DNA of 64,000 bases. It comes from Spirodela intermedia (taxonomy: Eukaryota > Streptophyta > Magnoliopsida > Alismatales > Araceae). The stretch covers positions 2,713,378-2,777,377 of the forward strand of contig LR746264.1 in assembly GCA_902729315.2 (NCBI GenBank), read 5' to 3'. Below are positions 24,901 through 37,299 of this stretch, in pieces (positions within the stretch are counted from its first letter, which is position 1; every line of letters begins with the position of its first letter). Under the pieces are notes generated by a model, which worked only from the letters and a program-made list of their open reading frames with translations, had not been told where the DNA came from and ran no database searches. The position numbers were made by a program, and so were the translations under genes.

Positions 24901-27900
24901 TGGATTAGTTTCAAACGTAACACTCTTGCCTACAAATGGGAGAACTGCAAGCATGCTGTTATAACGTGGCTGACATTTGTAATGAGAGAAGAATGATTGG
25001 GCTTGCGGGTTTACACTACCTTAGAATTGCCCTTGCTCAAATTGACCCAGAAGAAGTCACGCAAGGTTCGTGTTGACTGTTGGTCATGTATGACTACGAT
25101 GTAGAAGTTGTTTGGAATTATAAATTGTGTTGTAATCTTTTATATAGATGGTTTTCCTTAATTCGTGTTATCATATAAAACTCATTTACATCGTCTTTTG
25201 AAAGGTAAGCAATTCAGATAAATATAAGTGCCAGGATCGTTGTCTTGAATCTGGGTTTTTGACGAAAGTACAATAGAATAGTGCTTCAAAGCCCGGGTGC
25301 ATTGGTGTGTAACCCAATTGACCTAATATTGTTGACCATTTTATCCCCAGATAGTGGCTTCTGCTTACCATCACGTCCCTCTTCCTTACTTCTATCTATT
25401 TTTAAAATGTTTGAATTAGGATATATCTGTGTGGATGGATCCATTTGTCTTTAGATGGAAACATGACTATGCAGATCTGAAAGTTAATTGGTTCAGTGTC
25501 TAGGTTTTTTTGACTGATTAACTGCCAATCCTGTGTGAATGATAGTCATAGTCGTACTTAAAATCTTTCTTACCTTGATGCGACATATTTCTCTAGTCTA
25601 ACACCATTTAACCTCACTAATATCTGATCTGAACCCTTTAGATCTTATTGCAGATGCAATTCTGTATTATGCTTTGGATGACAAATAATCTTGTGGAGCA
25701 TACTCGTTTCCAATAAATTTGCACCCCGAAAGGCCCAAAATTGTTGAACTGTAGACCGACAAAATGTTTCAGCATCTTATCTTCGCATAATCTTTTATTT
25801 GAGGGAATTTCGTTTGTTTTTTCCGTGAAAGCTCTGAGGGATTAAAAAATTAATTATAGCTCATAAAGTACTAAATGTATAGGAAGATGGTTTTTTCATT
25901 CTAGTCAATATTTTTGTCATTTTTTCACATTTTTATTAGGAAGCCCCTTGTAGATTCATGGATCACCCTTCTTGTTCCTTGTATATTCAGGGGTTTAAAT
26001 TGTCATTCCTTATGGATTCAAGGTTCCATTTTCTTCACCTTGCAATATGTCAAGTGATATTTGAGCAAGGTTCCAAATCCAAAACTCCCTATTTTCTACT
26101 ACATCAAGTAGACCAGTGTGAGGTTTGGAATGTAAGACTCACCCATGTGAAGATGTGTTCATTGGTGATGGGGACAATACTTTTGATAAAAGCATTCTTA
26201 TTGAGAACCAACTGTCTTTTTATTCAGTACAGTGCTAATTAAAGTTTTTCAGATATCTATTATTTTTTGCAACAGTTACTGGCAGTGATGAGTATGTTGG
26301 AACTCAAGTGCAATTTTTTCATGTTGGCCATCAATGGTGATCGTAAACTATGTGCACAAGAAGAGATACTAATTATTAATTCTTTAATTATCATCTCTTT
26401 AATGCATTACTAAGAAAGTATTTGAGGACGAGTTTTTGAAAGTATAGGGACTGATGCTGAATTTAATCACTGGAATTGAGGAAAGCTCAAACATGTGCAA
26501 TGTGGAGAACGCAAACGTCTTGTCTCTGCTAGGCTCTTTAATTTAAACGATTTTCATCTGTCTCTTCCTTTTTCCTGGGTGATAATTTCTTTTAACTTGT
26601 TGGTTAAAAGATTTTAATTCTGAAGGGATCCAGAAATGTTTTGTTTTTTAAAAAAAGGAATCTGTGGCTGGCTTTTTTACCGTCCAGATATACTTATCTT
26701 GATGTTTTTATCATAAACTCAGAACTCACATAGAGTCTGCGGATGATATGTAGATTCTTGACTTAGTAAGCCTGTCAATCCTCAAGCATACGAATATCCT
26801 TCCCTTTCGGCATATGCAAGGCCTTATTTATAAAGGTGTTTTGCCGCAGAAATCAATCAATAATCCTTCTTAGTGCATTGGGAGGAAAAGACAAATCTAA
26901 TAGCGGATTCTAACTTAGATATTTTCCCTTTTATGGTGAATGAGAGTGAAGAAGAGTATGCCTTGAGTAAATCTGCTTCTTAGTTACTTTCCTCATAGAA
27001 TCGTCCTTCTCACTCTTTGTTACCTGATGGAGTTCCTTGAAAGGGTTGCCCTCAGCTCAATCTAACCTCTTCTCTTTTTTTTTCATTTGGGAATGTTGAC
27101 ATGCATCATCTTAAAGATGTTGGCCAACGATTTTCCTTTATTTTACTGTGCTATGAGTTTGGCTTGTTGATTTCAATTTATCTGTTGATAGATGAAGTTG
27201 GGGGTAATTGTTTGAATCAAAGATCTTTCTAAATTAGATAAGGGGCCTTCTACGCTCTAAAGATTCTATTGCTGTTCATTTGAATACGTTAGTGAAGCTA
27301 GGACGAAATCGACCTCCTCACCATTACTTCAGATGGTCGTAAGGATGGTGAACTTAGAAGGGGTCACTCGCTACTTTTTTTTAACCATTCAGTTTTATAA
27401 TCTTAGCCCACTGACTTCCCACTTGGAAGGCACCTCCCGTCCTTTTTAGAAAGAGTGCTTCTAATGGTTTCTGGCATCTCAAAGCCTGATACAATGATGA
27501 GCTGAACCAGAAAAGGCATGCTTTACTGCTTTATTCTGCGATTCTGCTATCAAATTAATTATTTGTGTTGTTCCAAGCTACGATGACGCACCTGAAAGGG
27601 ATCGCCCAGATACTTGATAGGGAAATGACCATATTTTCGCTTCATTATTCTTCCATTCGTCCAAGTACTTGGAAAGGGTAGAATCTGATCTTAGCCTCTT
27701 GAATAATTGAATGAACAACACATTGTGGACTGTTGACATTCGAAATATCTGAAGAAATTATGAAGATGGTTGTGATGCTTCATCATCACTGACAATGATG
27801 GCGGCAGATGGAATGTGTGAATCCTAAGTAGTTTTCTTCCTTTCCAATCCCGTTTCCCTCAATAGCATCTCTAGATGTACTCCATGGTTTCAGACCAATC

Positions 27901-29255
27901 TTTTTGACGATCTTGGCTGTACTGTTTTGAAAGCAAATCACTGATAGAGTCATGTGTACACAACCAATTATATCTTTAGCCCTTTAGTCCAGTGTTGCAT
28001 AACGTAAATTTAGCATTGTGACGTGGCTTCATATGCTATCCTATGTAGGACAACCGCCTTTGGCTGTGTTTTTAACTATGTTCACCAGCACAGTAACCTT
28101 GAGATTCTCATATAATTTCTGTTCATGAAGAAGCCAATTCAGCAAGTTGTGAAAATTAGGGTGATTGTAATTTTTTCTGTAGACTATCATGGAGACCTCC
28201 TTTTTCTCTTGGGGATTAGGGAGACTGCCGACAATTTTTTGACTTACTACATTGTGAAAATCTTCTTGCTTTTCAAGATATTAGCTCAACATATGAACCA
28301 GGTGATATTTCTTCATGTTTTCTGGTGCATTCGTCGTCGTCTTGCCTAGTTTATCTGAGGTTTCGTCCTTATAATGGTTAGAAGCTTCATTCATTATCTA
28401 CTGCAACGACACCAAGTGTTTCATTCTTTTCCATCCTTCCTCGGTATCATGGTCTCTTTCAACTCTTTTTCTCGTTCTCCGAGACCATTATGGTTTGTTC
28501 TGAATTAGACTGTATTTGTTATTGGCAGTGGTGCTCTTATTATTATTATTCTTACTCTTCTTATTCGTTATTTCAGTTTGATTATAACTCAAAACATTTC
28601 TTTTATTTTATATCAGCATTAAAGCAGTAAGCATAATGGGCCTTCTCTCTTTTGCCCCTCCTATACTTGTGGGTTTGATATATATCAATAAATAGATAGA
28701 TAGATAGAGAGGGAGAGAGATTGAGAGAGAAACTGTACTCTAGAGGGGCTAAAAAGAATGAAAGAATGCTTCATTCACATTTTTTTTTATCATGTCACAT
28801 GGTCTATGTTCCTTGTTCCTCAGCCCACGGTCTGCCTCTGTCTACTTATCAATTTCGTGCTGAGGATGACCTGCTTCTGTCTCGTGTAATTTTGTAAAAG
28901 CAGGGATGTGTTTGACGAGGAGAAGGAGCACGACCAGATGGTTCTCACTGGATGGACGCCGGCGCCGCCCGCGGAGGACGGCGTGGGCGCTACCAATGGA
29001 GGAGAAGCTGCTGCTGATGTTCGGGAACCGGACGAAGTCGCGACGGCCCCAGAGAGATCTGCCGTCGTCGTTGGGAACAAGAGAAAATTATCCGAAATAT
29101 CAGCCGACTCGTCAGTCCAACGAGAAAACGAAAACGACGGGGTTAGCTGCAAGGAAATGCCTGCTGAGGTTGTGGACGACGGCGAGGATGACCTGGTGAT
29201 GCTTGACGATGGAGCCTGGGAAGTGGGCAAGAAACCAAGATCGTCGCTCCAATGA
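9986..29255 (+). CDS. SAE2: SUMO-activating enzyme subunit 2 (E1 catalytic subunit, UBA2-type)
   Basis: With SAE1 it adenylates SUMO, forms the SUMO thioester and passes it to the E2 SCE1. Coding exons: 9986-10018, 10129-10218, 14904-14987, 15096-15314, 16986-17087, 19090-19542, 19628-19857, 21129-21222, 21311-21493, 21587-21684, 28904-29255. All introns are GT-AG, and the exons join in frame to 645 codons, the usual plant length. Seen: ATP-binding loop GAGGIGCE (19-26), [17 protein letters not shown] (43-59), [12 protein letters not shown] (111-122), zinc ligands CYEC (153/156) and CYVC (430/433), catalytic Cys168 in PVCTITSTP, a ubiquitin-fold region (about 436-530), then an acidic tail with basic KRK and KKPR patches fitting nuclear localisation. 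The start follows a leader shared with copy 1. Intron 2 (4.7 kb) holds a Copia relic; intron 10 is 7.2 kb. All key residues are present, so it looks functional. Confidence 0.95.
11220..14750 (-). mobile_element. Antisense Ty1/copia relic in SAE2 intron 2
   Basis: On the minus strand, a primer-binding site like the initiator-Met-tRNA type (GGTATCAGAGTCC) lies at about 14543-14555. Next comes a gag-like stretch (about 14400-13700) with [20 protein letters not shown] and a decayed [13 protein letters not shown] motif. A reverse-transcriptase stretch (about 11580-11290) carries [16 protein letters not shown] and [15 protein letters not shown]. The 5' LTR should lie to the right of the primer site; its outer end is not resolved. 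The 3' part of pol and the 3' LTR were not found. Frameshifts and stops are frequent, so it is inactive. It lies opposite to SAE2 transcription. Confidence 0.8.
20713..21066 (+). repeat. 178-bp tandem duplication in SAE2 intron 7
   Basis: Two adjacent direct copies, 20713-20890 and 20891-21066, each start AGAATATTAGGGACGAATTTG and end near CTTTTAAA(A/C)TCAC. They differ by scattered substitutions and 1-2 base indels. The array ends about 60 bases before the exon 8 acceptor, so the acceptor itself was not duplicated. Confidence 0.9.
21685..28903 (+). other. 7.2-kb last intron of SAE2
   Basis: Bounded by a GT donor after ..VKHR and an AG acceptor before [11 protein letters not shown] found no long open frame, recognisable transposase, reverse transcriptase or terminal repeats. 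It is AT-rich with T-rich tracts. A GATA/GAGA-type simple stretch lies near 28690-28730. Confidence 0.7.
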
Positions 29256-29836
29256 CTATACATCCCCCTCATTTATTCAACCCCCCCCCCCCTTCCCCCC
29301 GTCCTATCACATGGACGGACGGCGGTCTTCTCTTTGCTCCCCGGCAAGCACGCAATGAAAGATTCAGAGGGACTATAGTCACTGAGCATCTCTCTCTCAC
29401 CCAATATAATACAATAGATGTAGTCTGTTTATTAGAAGAAAGTTGAGTGTGGGTGTTGTCGGAACGTGGTGCCATGATCGTTCCAGTTTGTCTCACTTCC
29501 ACAAAACACGTTAAACTCAAGTGATGAGATCAGGTTTTCTCACCCAGTCAGCTCCCATATTCGTATTATTTCCTTTTTTTTGCTTTTTTTTCTTTTTTTT
29601 AAAAAAAAGAACACCATGGGCTGTTCATGTGAACAGCTACCTCTTTCCAAGTGCATCACCACACACCATATAACGAGAATGAGAATGCGCCATATGAGTC
29701 TTGAGTACCCATCAAAAGTCTTTTCTCATATAAATAAAGTTACACCCGGAAATCCAACCAAGAAAAGAAAGATTCACCTGTTCACGTTCTTGCTTCAAAT
29801 TAAAAAAAATAATAATACCACTGAATCCTTCTCGCT
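29256..29836. other. Convergent intergenic region between SAE2 and the cyclophilin gene
   Basis: About 580 bases hold the 3' ends of two convergent genes. It includes a 12-base C-run near 29281 and a T-run then A-run at about 29572-29608. No gene is seen. The two 3' UTRs may overlap. Confidence 0.6.
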
Positions 29837-32800
29837 TCAAAGAAATGCTGTTGATCCCACCCGGCAGCTTTGGATGCTGACGTTTGTCTCATCTTCCTCT
29901 TCCACTGCTGCCTGAACAATTCAAAACGTCCAATGAGGGGGGATGCTATTCACATAAGCAACCAATCATCATTTTTCACTGTGAAAATGTTCTAGGTCGA
30001 TTGGACATTCTCATGTGGGAATGGCAGGTATAGATTCAACAACATGACCCTCATTCTGGAAACGAGGCAGTGGAGACTACGGAGCAAAAATACTAAGAAA
30101 AGATATTTGCAGGTAGAAAAATATGGAAAAACAGAATACCTTGACTGCCTGAATGACATCTTCTCCTCTGCGAACCCTCCCAAATACAATAAACTTGTCA
30201 CTTGAATCAGGAATGGGCTTTACTGTGATATAAAGCTCAAAATCTTGGCCGTCCTGATTAGGCTTTGTGGTCGCTAGCATAAGAGCCTCATGTTTCGAAC
30301 TGGATTAGTCAAATAATCAAACCAGAATTTAGAAACATTCAACTGACAAAAAGAAAAATTAGCCAAATCGAATATGATATATTGAATCTTTTCTTAAAAT
30401 ATAAATCAAGAAAACAAAACTAGCAGCCAAAATTACAGATTCATGTACCTCAAGCCAAGCTGAATGTCAGATTTTGTCTTCAGTATCCAATCCTTCGCAG
30501 ATCCAGAATTTTGATTTTTACCCACTTGAAGGACGTAACTGTTTATAACATGATAAAAGTGTACGCCTCTGAAGTGACCATCCTGGCTGATTTACCATTG
30601 AAAAAAGTAGACAATGAGAGGAAGAAACGCTCAAGAATCACGGATGTCAGCCACAAATGATATCAATTCAACAAATGAAAAGATCCAACTGAAGTTAAAT
30701 CTGAATCCACACTAATGTACTGAAAAAGTACCAAAGCAAATGTCATTTACAGTTTGTTGGATGTAACTGTTTGTCTTTCACCTTGTGTTTTAACTTGATC
30801 TAGTCCCACTCTCTTGTGATCACCTATGTATTTGGCCCCCCGTCAAATAGTATAATAGATTTGACATCATTTGGGGGGCAAGTTGTGAGGAAATATTGTC
30901 TACCTTGCCAATCTAACTAGGCTTTCTTCTTTTTCTTCTTCTTAATCAAAATCAATCTCTTCAACACAGCTAAAGCTAAAAGCCAAATGAAATAAATCCC
31001 AAGGACACCAAATACTATCCAGGCCAATTTTTGCAGAGACAACAAGGAAGAGGGTTTGAAAACAACACGTAGAGGAAACAGGAAATAGAGAGGAAAAGGA
31101 AACTTTCTTCTGACTGATCATAGTTTCTTCCAACCGTAAATATCCTGCTAATAGGGACGTATAATCTAAGTTTTGTTACTTTCGAACAAAGGGAAAAAAA
31201 AAAAGGTCTGATAACGTAGTCGTGATAATCATTCGTAAAAGGGTTAACACCTCAAACATCAGATTCTCAAACTATGTTTCTAAGACTGTTGGTTGAAATT
31301 GGAGACAAATATTGTCTTGCTGAGACCCAACTTTAGAGATCATTTTGATTTCAATAAACGTCGTCAGACACCAGATCATAAAGTCACATTTACAGATCCC
31401 ATTGCCCCCTTTCAGTTTCAACAAAAAACTTAGCATGCCAGTTTCCAGTTGCTTACCATAGACTGAGGAACCTATCCACAACACCAGGTTCAGCGTTCTT
31501 GTAAAGCTCTAAAGTAATTGAACCCTTAGGTGTGCTTAAAATCTGCCAAGAAAAAAAGCAAAACAGGAATTACGGCTACATAATAAAATAAACAGCGTCT
31601 ACATTTAAATACTGCCACTGATTCCTACGAAATTTGAGGATCAAGAAATTATGTGACAACATTCATTTAGCACCCACCAGCATTCATCCATAAATAAGAA
31701 AATTTTCAGTATCATGATTCGGAATAGTGATCGGTTTGACTGTCAAAAATAACTATGAGTGCTACGAAGTCCTACAAGTAGCAGACACTGAAAACAGCAA
31801 GTTTCGATCTTGAAACTGTCTGCCATATGAATTGCTGGAAACTATGCTCTGTGAAACTCGCCAGTTTCAGGACTGGAATGGGACCTGATGGAGCTTTAAC
31901 AAGACTGATTTGGTTTCTCGTAACAGGTCTGGGACTAGATAGACGATTGTGAAAGTAACCATATAATAGTGAAACTAATCTTAATAAATAAAAATTTTAA
32001 GCAATAGCGCGAGCAAAAAAATTCAACACTTATTATTTTTCTCAGCTTAACTGACTGCAAATTTTACATTATATAGTGATGGGAGAGTTCTGATAGGCCA
32101 CCAACGCAATTTACTTAGGGGAAGGGGAACAGGTCAAGGTCACAAGTGTAAGCGGTTTATTGATAAAATGTCCAAGGGAGACGGCACAAAAGGGCGAAAC
32201 GGAGGAACAGATGGGGGCATCGACTCTTTTGGTCTCAAGGGGAGAGAGGCAACCCTGTGGAACGGTTATCAAGACATCTAGGGTTCCGAACAGAAGCCTA
32301 TTCTTCTTTCTGGTCTCTGTTTCTTACTTGTTTTTGTTCGATCTTTGTTGTTTCTGTCCTGTCGGATCGGTGCTCTATCAAGTTCCTCCCCACTATCCTT
32401 ACAAGTCCTAAATAAGCATCCCCAGAAAAGACATACAAAAAACGAAAGCAAAAAAATAGTAACAGGAAAAAAAAATCTTTAAAAAAACTCTGACAACCCC
32501 AGGTAATAGCAAGAATAAATATCAAGGAAAAAAGGTACAATAGGAATATATCTGTGAAAATATGTCACAATATTCATCAATATCACCGGCGAATTAACAA
32601 AAGAGTGAGTGATAACTTTCAAGAACTTACAGCATATGTTGGAAGTTCAAATTTCATTGATCTCCTTGATCCTCTGGTTGTTTCAAAATTCTTTTCCAAA
32701 AAAAAACAACGAAAGTTAATCAAATCGGTATATTTGTGAACAAAGCTGAAATTGTAAGACACCAGAAGTATAAACCTTGGGGAAAAAAATGCAAAAAAAA

Positions 32801-33239
32801 AAATTTAGATTGAGTACACAATACAAAGCAACATTTAACGCACCTCATATCCATTTATTTCAGTCTCAAATTGTGTCCTGCAGATTGATAAAATAAATAC
32901 AAACTTTGTCAAAACAGGAAAACAATAACAAAAACGGCAAATCAAGTCCACAAGAAATATTAGATTTAAAAGTCAGTTTTAGGCCGGACACCACACGAGG
33001 CTTATCTCCCAATTCATCCCATGGAAATGACCATAAGTTATTATCTGCCAACACAAAACAAAAGATATGGCAACAAAAGACACTAACCTTCTGTACCAAT
33101 GTTTGTAAGCAGCATATAAAGATAATCCAATGACAATGACCACAAAATTGCAAGCAATAATGCTAGAGAGACTAATTCGAGCCGGGCCCTTCTTCTTCTT
33201 GCTTTGCTGTAACAATGCCTGAGGTTTGATTTTTCCCAT
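29837..33239 (-). CDS. CYP21-4: Cyclophilin-type peptidyl-prolyl isomerase, CYP21-3/CYP21-4-like, membrane-anchored
   Basis: Minus-strand exons in transcript order: 33239-33088, 32877-32844, 32690-32631, 31542-31457, 30586-30449, 30299-30140, 29911-29837. GT-AG junctions join in frame to 234 residues. The N-terminus MGKIKPQALLQQSKKKKGPA followed by a membrane segment (about 26-45) is the hallmark of plant CYP21-3/CYP21-4, single-pass cyclophilins of the secretory or organelle membranes. Further matches are STPKGSITLELYKNAEPGVVDRF and DFELYITVKPIPDSSDKFIVFGRVRRGEDVIQ. Oddities: the usual catalytic Arg of the FxRVI motif is His123 here (FYHVI), and the last 24 residues do not resemble the family ending DTDEHYQPKSPIGI. 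Isomerase activity is therefore doubtful. The last exon is the least certain part. The gene is convergent with SAE2. Confidence 0.85.
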
Positions 33240-34866
33240 CAGGTTCAAGTGAAAGAAGGAATCTATCCAAAGACAAACAAAAAAGTTCAAAATTAAAGAG
33301 TGCAATGGAGTCAGATAATTTTTACATTCCACAACACAAACGAAATCACATAAAAGAAATATCCAAATAGCGATTGTTGGCAATACATTGCATTGACTTC
33401 AGCCCTGAAATTCGAGTTATGTCAACTACAAATCACCTTTCATTCCACATGCGAACAGAATTATATGGACATGGAAAAAAGAATATTCCTCAGAAATCAA
33501 TAGTAAATTATACGCCTATGCTATAAAAATTATTTGATGAAAAATCAAAAAACTTAAGGGGAAGTAAAACTGTTGAAGACTTCTCCACTGATGAATTTGT
33601 TGAAGTAATTCTATTCAGCTACCTTGAAGAAAAAAGACGGAATAAGACAATAGAAATAAGATCAGTAAATTTCTCATTATAGTCACAACCATTGGCAAAA
33701 AGCTCGTGAAACATAATTTTCTACAAATTAAACCCAAAAAAGAACATAATCTCCGGATTCGTAACAAGTTTAGTTTAGATCAGAGTATCAGCATGGAAGC
33801 TGAACAGTCCGCCATCAGATAAACAAGATCAATATAAAATCATTCATTAACTTCCAACATAAACTCCCATGACATTCTATTCCTCAAGCTACTGAGAAAG
33901 ATCAAGCATTTATTGCTGTTATATGGAAAAGTAATTTAAGGGTAACCAATAACATACAAAAAGAGAATAGTGGGAAGTGGGGAGTGGAATATGGTCTGTT
34001 TTTGAAAAAAAACTGAACACTAAAGGAAAAAAGATGTCGGGCTAAGTAAAGAGGGACATTCAATAGAAGACTTCTGTCAATCATGATGAGTGAATAGGCT
34101 TTACAGCGAAATAGCTAATAAATGCCTTAATGATTTCGACAAGGTCCTCTACCAGAGAACAAGGGAACAGAAGAAGTGGCAACAGTTGTCCTTACATGAA
34201 TTCCGGCAGCAAATGAAGGTCCTACAGTGAGGGTTTCAGAAAAGTGGTCGCAATGACTGAACAGATCTAAAAGAACCAAAGAGAAAGAGCATTTGATAAT
34301 AGATAAAGAAAACATGAAATTTTGCCTAAAGGGAGGAGGCTTTGGGACCAGTAATATATACATGGAAACAAAGTCAACTTACATACTAAAAGGGGCTGCG
34401 AGTAGATATGTACTAGCCAGCTCACTGACGACTGCAGTTTTATCTACCTTTTGAAAGAAGGCTAGCAGCTTAAGTAAAAAGAACTACTGGGCAGCATGTA
34501 AATCTCTGCTGCAACACACATCACTACAAGACCTAAGCACAATTTGCACAACTAAACACAATAAAAGACAGGAGAACGGTGACTGGAAGGAAAGATTGAC
34601 AAGCGAGAGTGTGATCATGCAAGACACAACATGATAAGTTGCTATGACATTTGAATGTAGACAGCACCCAAGAAATAAGATTCCATCACTTGGTTTCACA
34701 GATAAGTCGTCAATCCGAGTAATAGAAACATGATAGCATTGTGATAGGAATCCAACACTAAGAGAGGAACAAGAAGTAAATCTGGTGGAATTTCAGTAAG
34801 CAAAAGAATCAAGAAAATCAAGAGATCGGATATCGGATGGGATCCAAGAACAAGTGTGATACCACC

Positions 34867-35058
34867 TGAGGGTGTTACCTCTCTCCCAAGCTCCCAATAA
34901 ATAAACTCCCTCCTTTTCCCTCCTCACTCTTCTTTATATATAACCCCCACTTCTCCCTGGAGGACCTCTCTTCGGGAATTTACAGATTAAACCCTGACAT
35001 GTGGGATTTTTCCCTATTACCCTTCCTGGAATATGTAATACAGATAGGGGCTCTAACA
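34867..35058 (-). mobile_element. Copia-type LTR with primer-binding site
   Basis: On the minus strand a 192-bp stretch runs from TGTTAGAGCCCC to ACACCCTCA. It has an internal TATATATAAAG promoter-like motif and is followed at once by GGTGGTATCACA, similar to the initiator-tRNA primer site of Copia elements. No second LTR or coding domain was found, so this is a truncated 5' end rather than a solo LTR. Confidence 0.55.
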
Positions 35059-36779
35059 CATTGCTAATAAAGTGATGTAGACTTCTGAAACTTTTATCAA
35101 ATATTTTCCTGAAGAAGATTTGGTCACAGGAAGACTCTTTAAATATTAACTGATCGTGGTGGTATAAAAGAAGATCCATTGGCCTATTTCTAGTTGAAAC
35201 TCATTAATGCCCACTAAAGATGTGGAACAAGAAACAAGGTGATAACTCAAAGTATCTAGATGACAAAGATAGAAAAACAAAGGTGCTGGAGGACGATGAT
35301 TACGAACTGAAGCTTTCGGAGAAACAAACATAAGTACCCAAGGAAAAGAAAGCCCCCTTTCAATAGTGCTATGCTGATTCACTCTCTCACAACAAGGAGC
35401 TTCTCAGAGATTTATATTATCCTATCAACTAACCAGCTTAATGGCTAGTACATGATAATTTATTGCCTAAATAAAACAATATCAGTTCCATGGGGACTGA
35501 TTCTCAGCAATCCGCCCAATAACAGAAGATATGACTGGACTAAACATAAACAAAGGCACCAATAATACCAGAACCTGATACTACTATCCACTGGCCATTA
35601 GCTGAAAATTTCTCTAATAGATTCGAAGGGTAATGTCATACAAAATTCAAGGGAAATCGGGAGACTAAATAAGTTTCTTCTCATAATTTTCTGGTAATGT
35701 TGCCATCTAGTTCTGAGATATGTCTAAGATGCAGCAACGCTCCCTTAACATCATTGACTTTCCATTTCGAAATGCTCAAGAGTAGAAACATTGTTTGGCA
35801 ATCTTTACCCCAGTGAACTCCCACCTATTATGTGTTAACGCTGGATGGATCCATTTCGTGTCCATTGCAAAAACCTGGTCTGTTAGAACATAGCGCCAAT
35901 TGATGCACTGATACCTGTTATTTGAAATCCTAAGGCTATTATTATATGGTTCTTGAGGCCAAATCAATGCATTAAAACTCAGGGCCCTTCCACCTGGCTC
36001 TTTTAAGGGTTCTACTGCCCACAGATATAGAAATGAGACAAATATAAAAGGCCATGAAGTGCTGGAGAATTCTATTCATACTGAATCAATCAGGAGTTTG
36101 ACGCATTGATGGTAAAAATTCCAATTGCAAAAACCCAGTTTAAGCAATGAAGACTGGTGGCAATAAGCATAGCAGGAATAACAATCTGATCGAAAAAACT
36201 TGAAACACGACAGAGAGATCACCATTAAGAAGAAATGAGGGAATAATCATAGGTGTGGTAAAATGAATAGAAGAAGATGATGACGATGATGATTCTGTGA
36301 GGTAAAGATGATGTGTATTTCATGATAGGCGTTTACAAATGTTAGAGGAATTTAATTATCATTAATAGATTTGGTGGCAAACCAAGGACAATTTAGGCAA
36401 AGTATGGAATAAGAAAGATGAAATATGATTCCGTAAATTTAACACTCTGCTTTCGGTCTCCTTGTATATTTGTCATGTCCAAGAATTTCTTGGAAAGTAT
36501 GCAAACAAATGTGTCACCGAGGCAGTAAGGTTCGATTGAGTTATATGTCAACCGTAAAAAATGAATCAATAACCTGTTAAGATATTTATAAGATTTCCCT
36601 TTTGGATGCGAATAATGAAAAATAGAAAAACGAAGGCCTCCGCATAGTCCCACCCAACTCCAAAAATTTAGAACAAAGAAAAAAACGACCCCAGGGGGAC
36701 CCACGGTCAGATCAGGTTTACTCTCTGGATGCAGTTTTTATCTCTAAAATTAGAAACACGTTCCTCATCCTGTCGCAAT

Positions 36780-37014
36780 TCCCTAGGTAAATCAGGATCA
36801 GCAGAACGTTTCTCGAGACCAAAACTTCCCACACCATCGTTTTCTATCCACCATGCTCTACCGCAGCGGGCAGCACAAACCGCAGCAATTGGATCGACTT
36901 CGACTTGCCCTACGCCAAATTAGCCGAAGAGGCAAACGAGGAGCATCATATTATAGTTCCGGGCGAGAACCGGAAGGGGTGTTTGAGATTTACACGTCCC
37001 CGATTCATCCAATG
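36780..37014 (+). other. Open coding-like stretch opposite the leader exon
   Basis: One plus frame stays open from a TAA at about 36787 to a TGA at about 37013. It reads like a real exon in its middle (SNWIDFDLPYAKLAEEANEE, then HHIIVPGENRKGC) but has no ATG. I do not recognise the protein. It could be an internal exon fragment of a captured gene or chance. Confidence 0.3.
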
Positions 37015-37135
37015 AAAAAAATAAGAGCAAAAAAAACTGATAGCAGCAATGAAGATCTCGACGAGAGACCCAGAGAGAAAGAGAGAGAGAGGAAGAAAAA
37101 CAATGGCAGCAAATACGTCCTGAAAAGGGCTTACC

Positions 37136-37260
37136 GCTTGCAAAGAGGGAACCCGGTGATCGTATCCCTGCAGGCCCCGGGGACTCAGATGGATCTCCTG
37201 TTTCTGGTCGGGAGAGCTGTGCGGCACGCTGAGGGAAGCACTCCCTCGTACTCAGCATAT
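37136..37260 (-). other. Possible 5' leader exon of the cyclophilin gene
   Basis: A GC-richer minus-strand stretch ending in a good donor (GCG then GTAAGC) lies in the position expected for a non-coding first exon. Short upstream ATG frames are present. There is no transcript evidence. Confidence 0.35.
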
Positions 37261-37299
37261 ATTGAAATGTGAAAGGTGGCAGGAGACTATCAATTTGCT

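Larger units (their letters stand above)
33240..37135 (-). other. Probable 5'-UTR intron and upstream region of the cyclophilin gene
   Basis: No coding exon of the cyclophilin lies upstream of the ATG at 33239. A minus-strand GT donor is seen at about 37134 (CAAGCG then GTAAGC) and an AG at about 33261. A leader intron of about 3.9 kb is therefore possible. It contains the Copia-type LTR at 34867-35058; the rest shows no gene. This exon structure is inferred from splice signals only. Confidence 0.4.

Noticed and set aside
29252-29520. Short frames after the SAE2 stop on both strands
   Set aside because: They cross a poly-C tract in the convergent 3' region and have no recognisable content.
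36853-37272. 139-codon plus-strand frame starting MLYRSGQHKP
   Set aside because: It depends on a GA-rich stretch for most of its charged residues; a different frame of the same DNA looks more exon-like.
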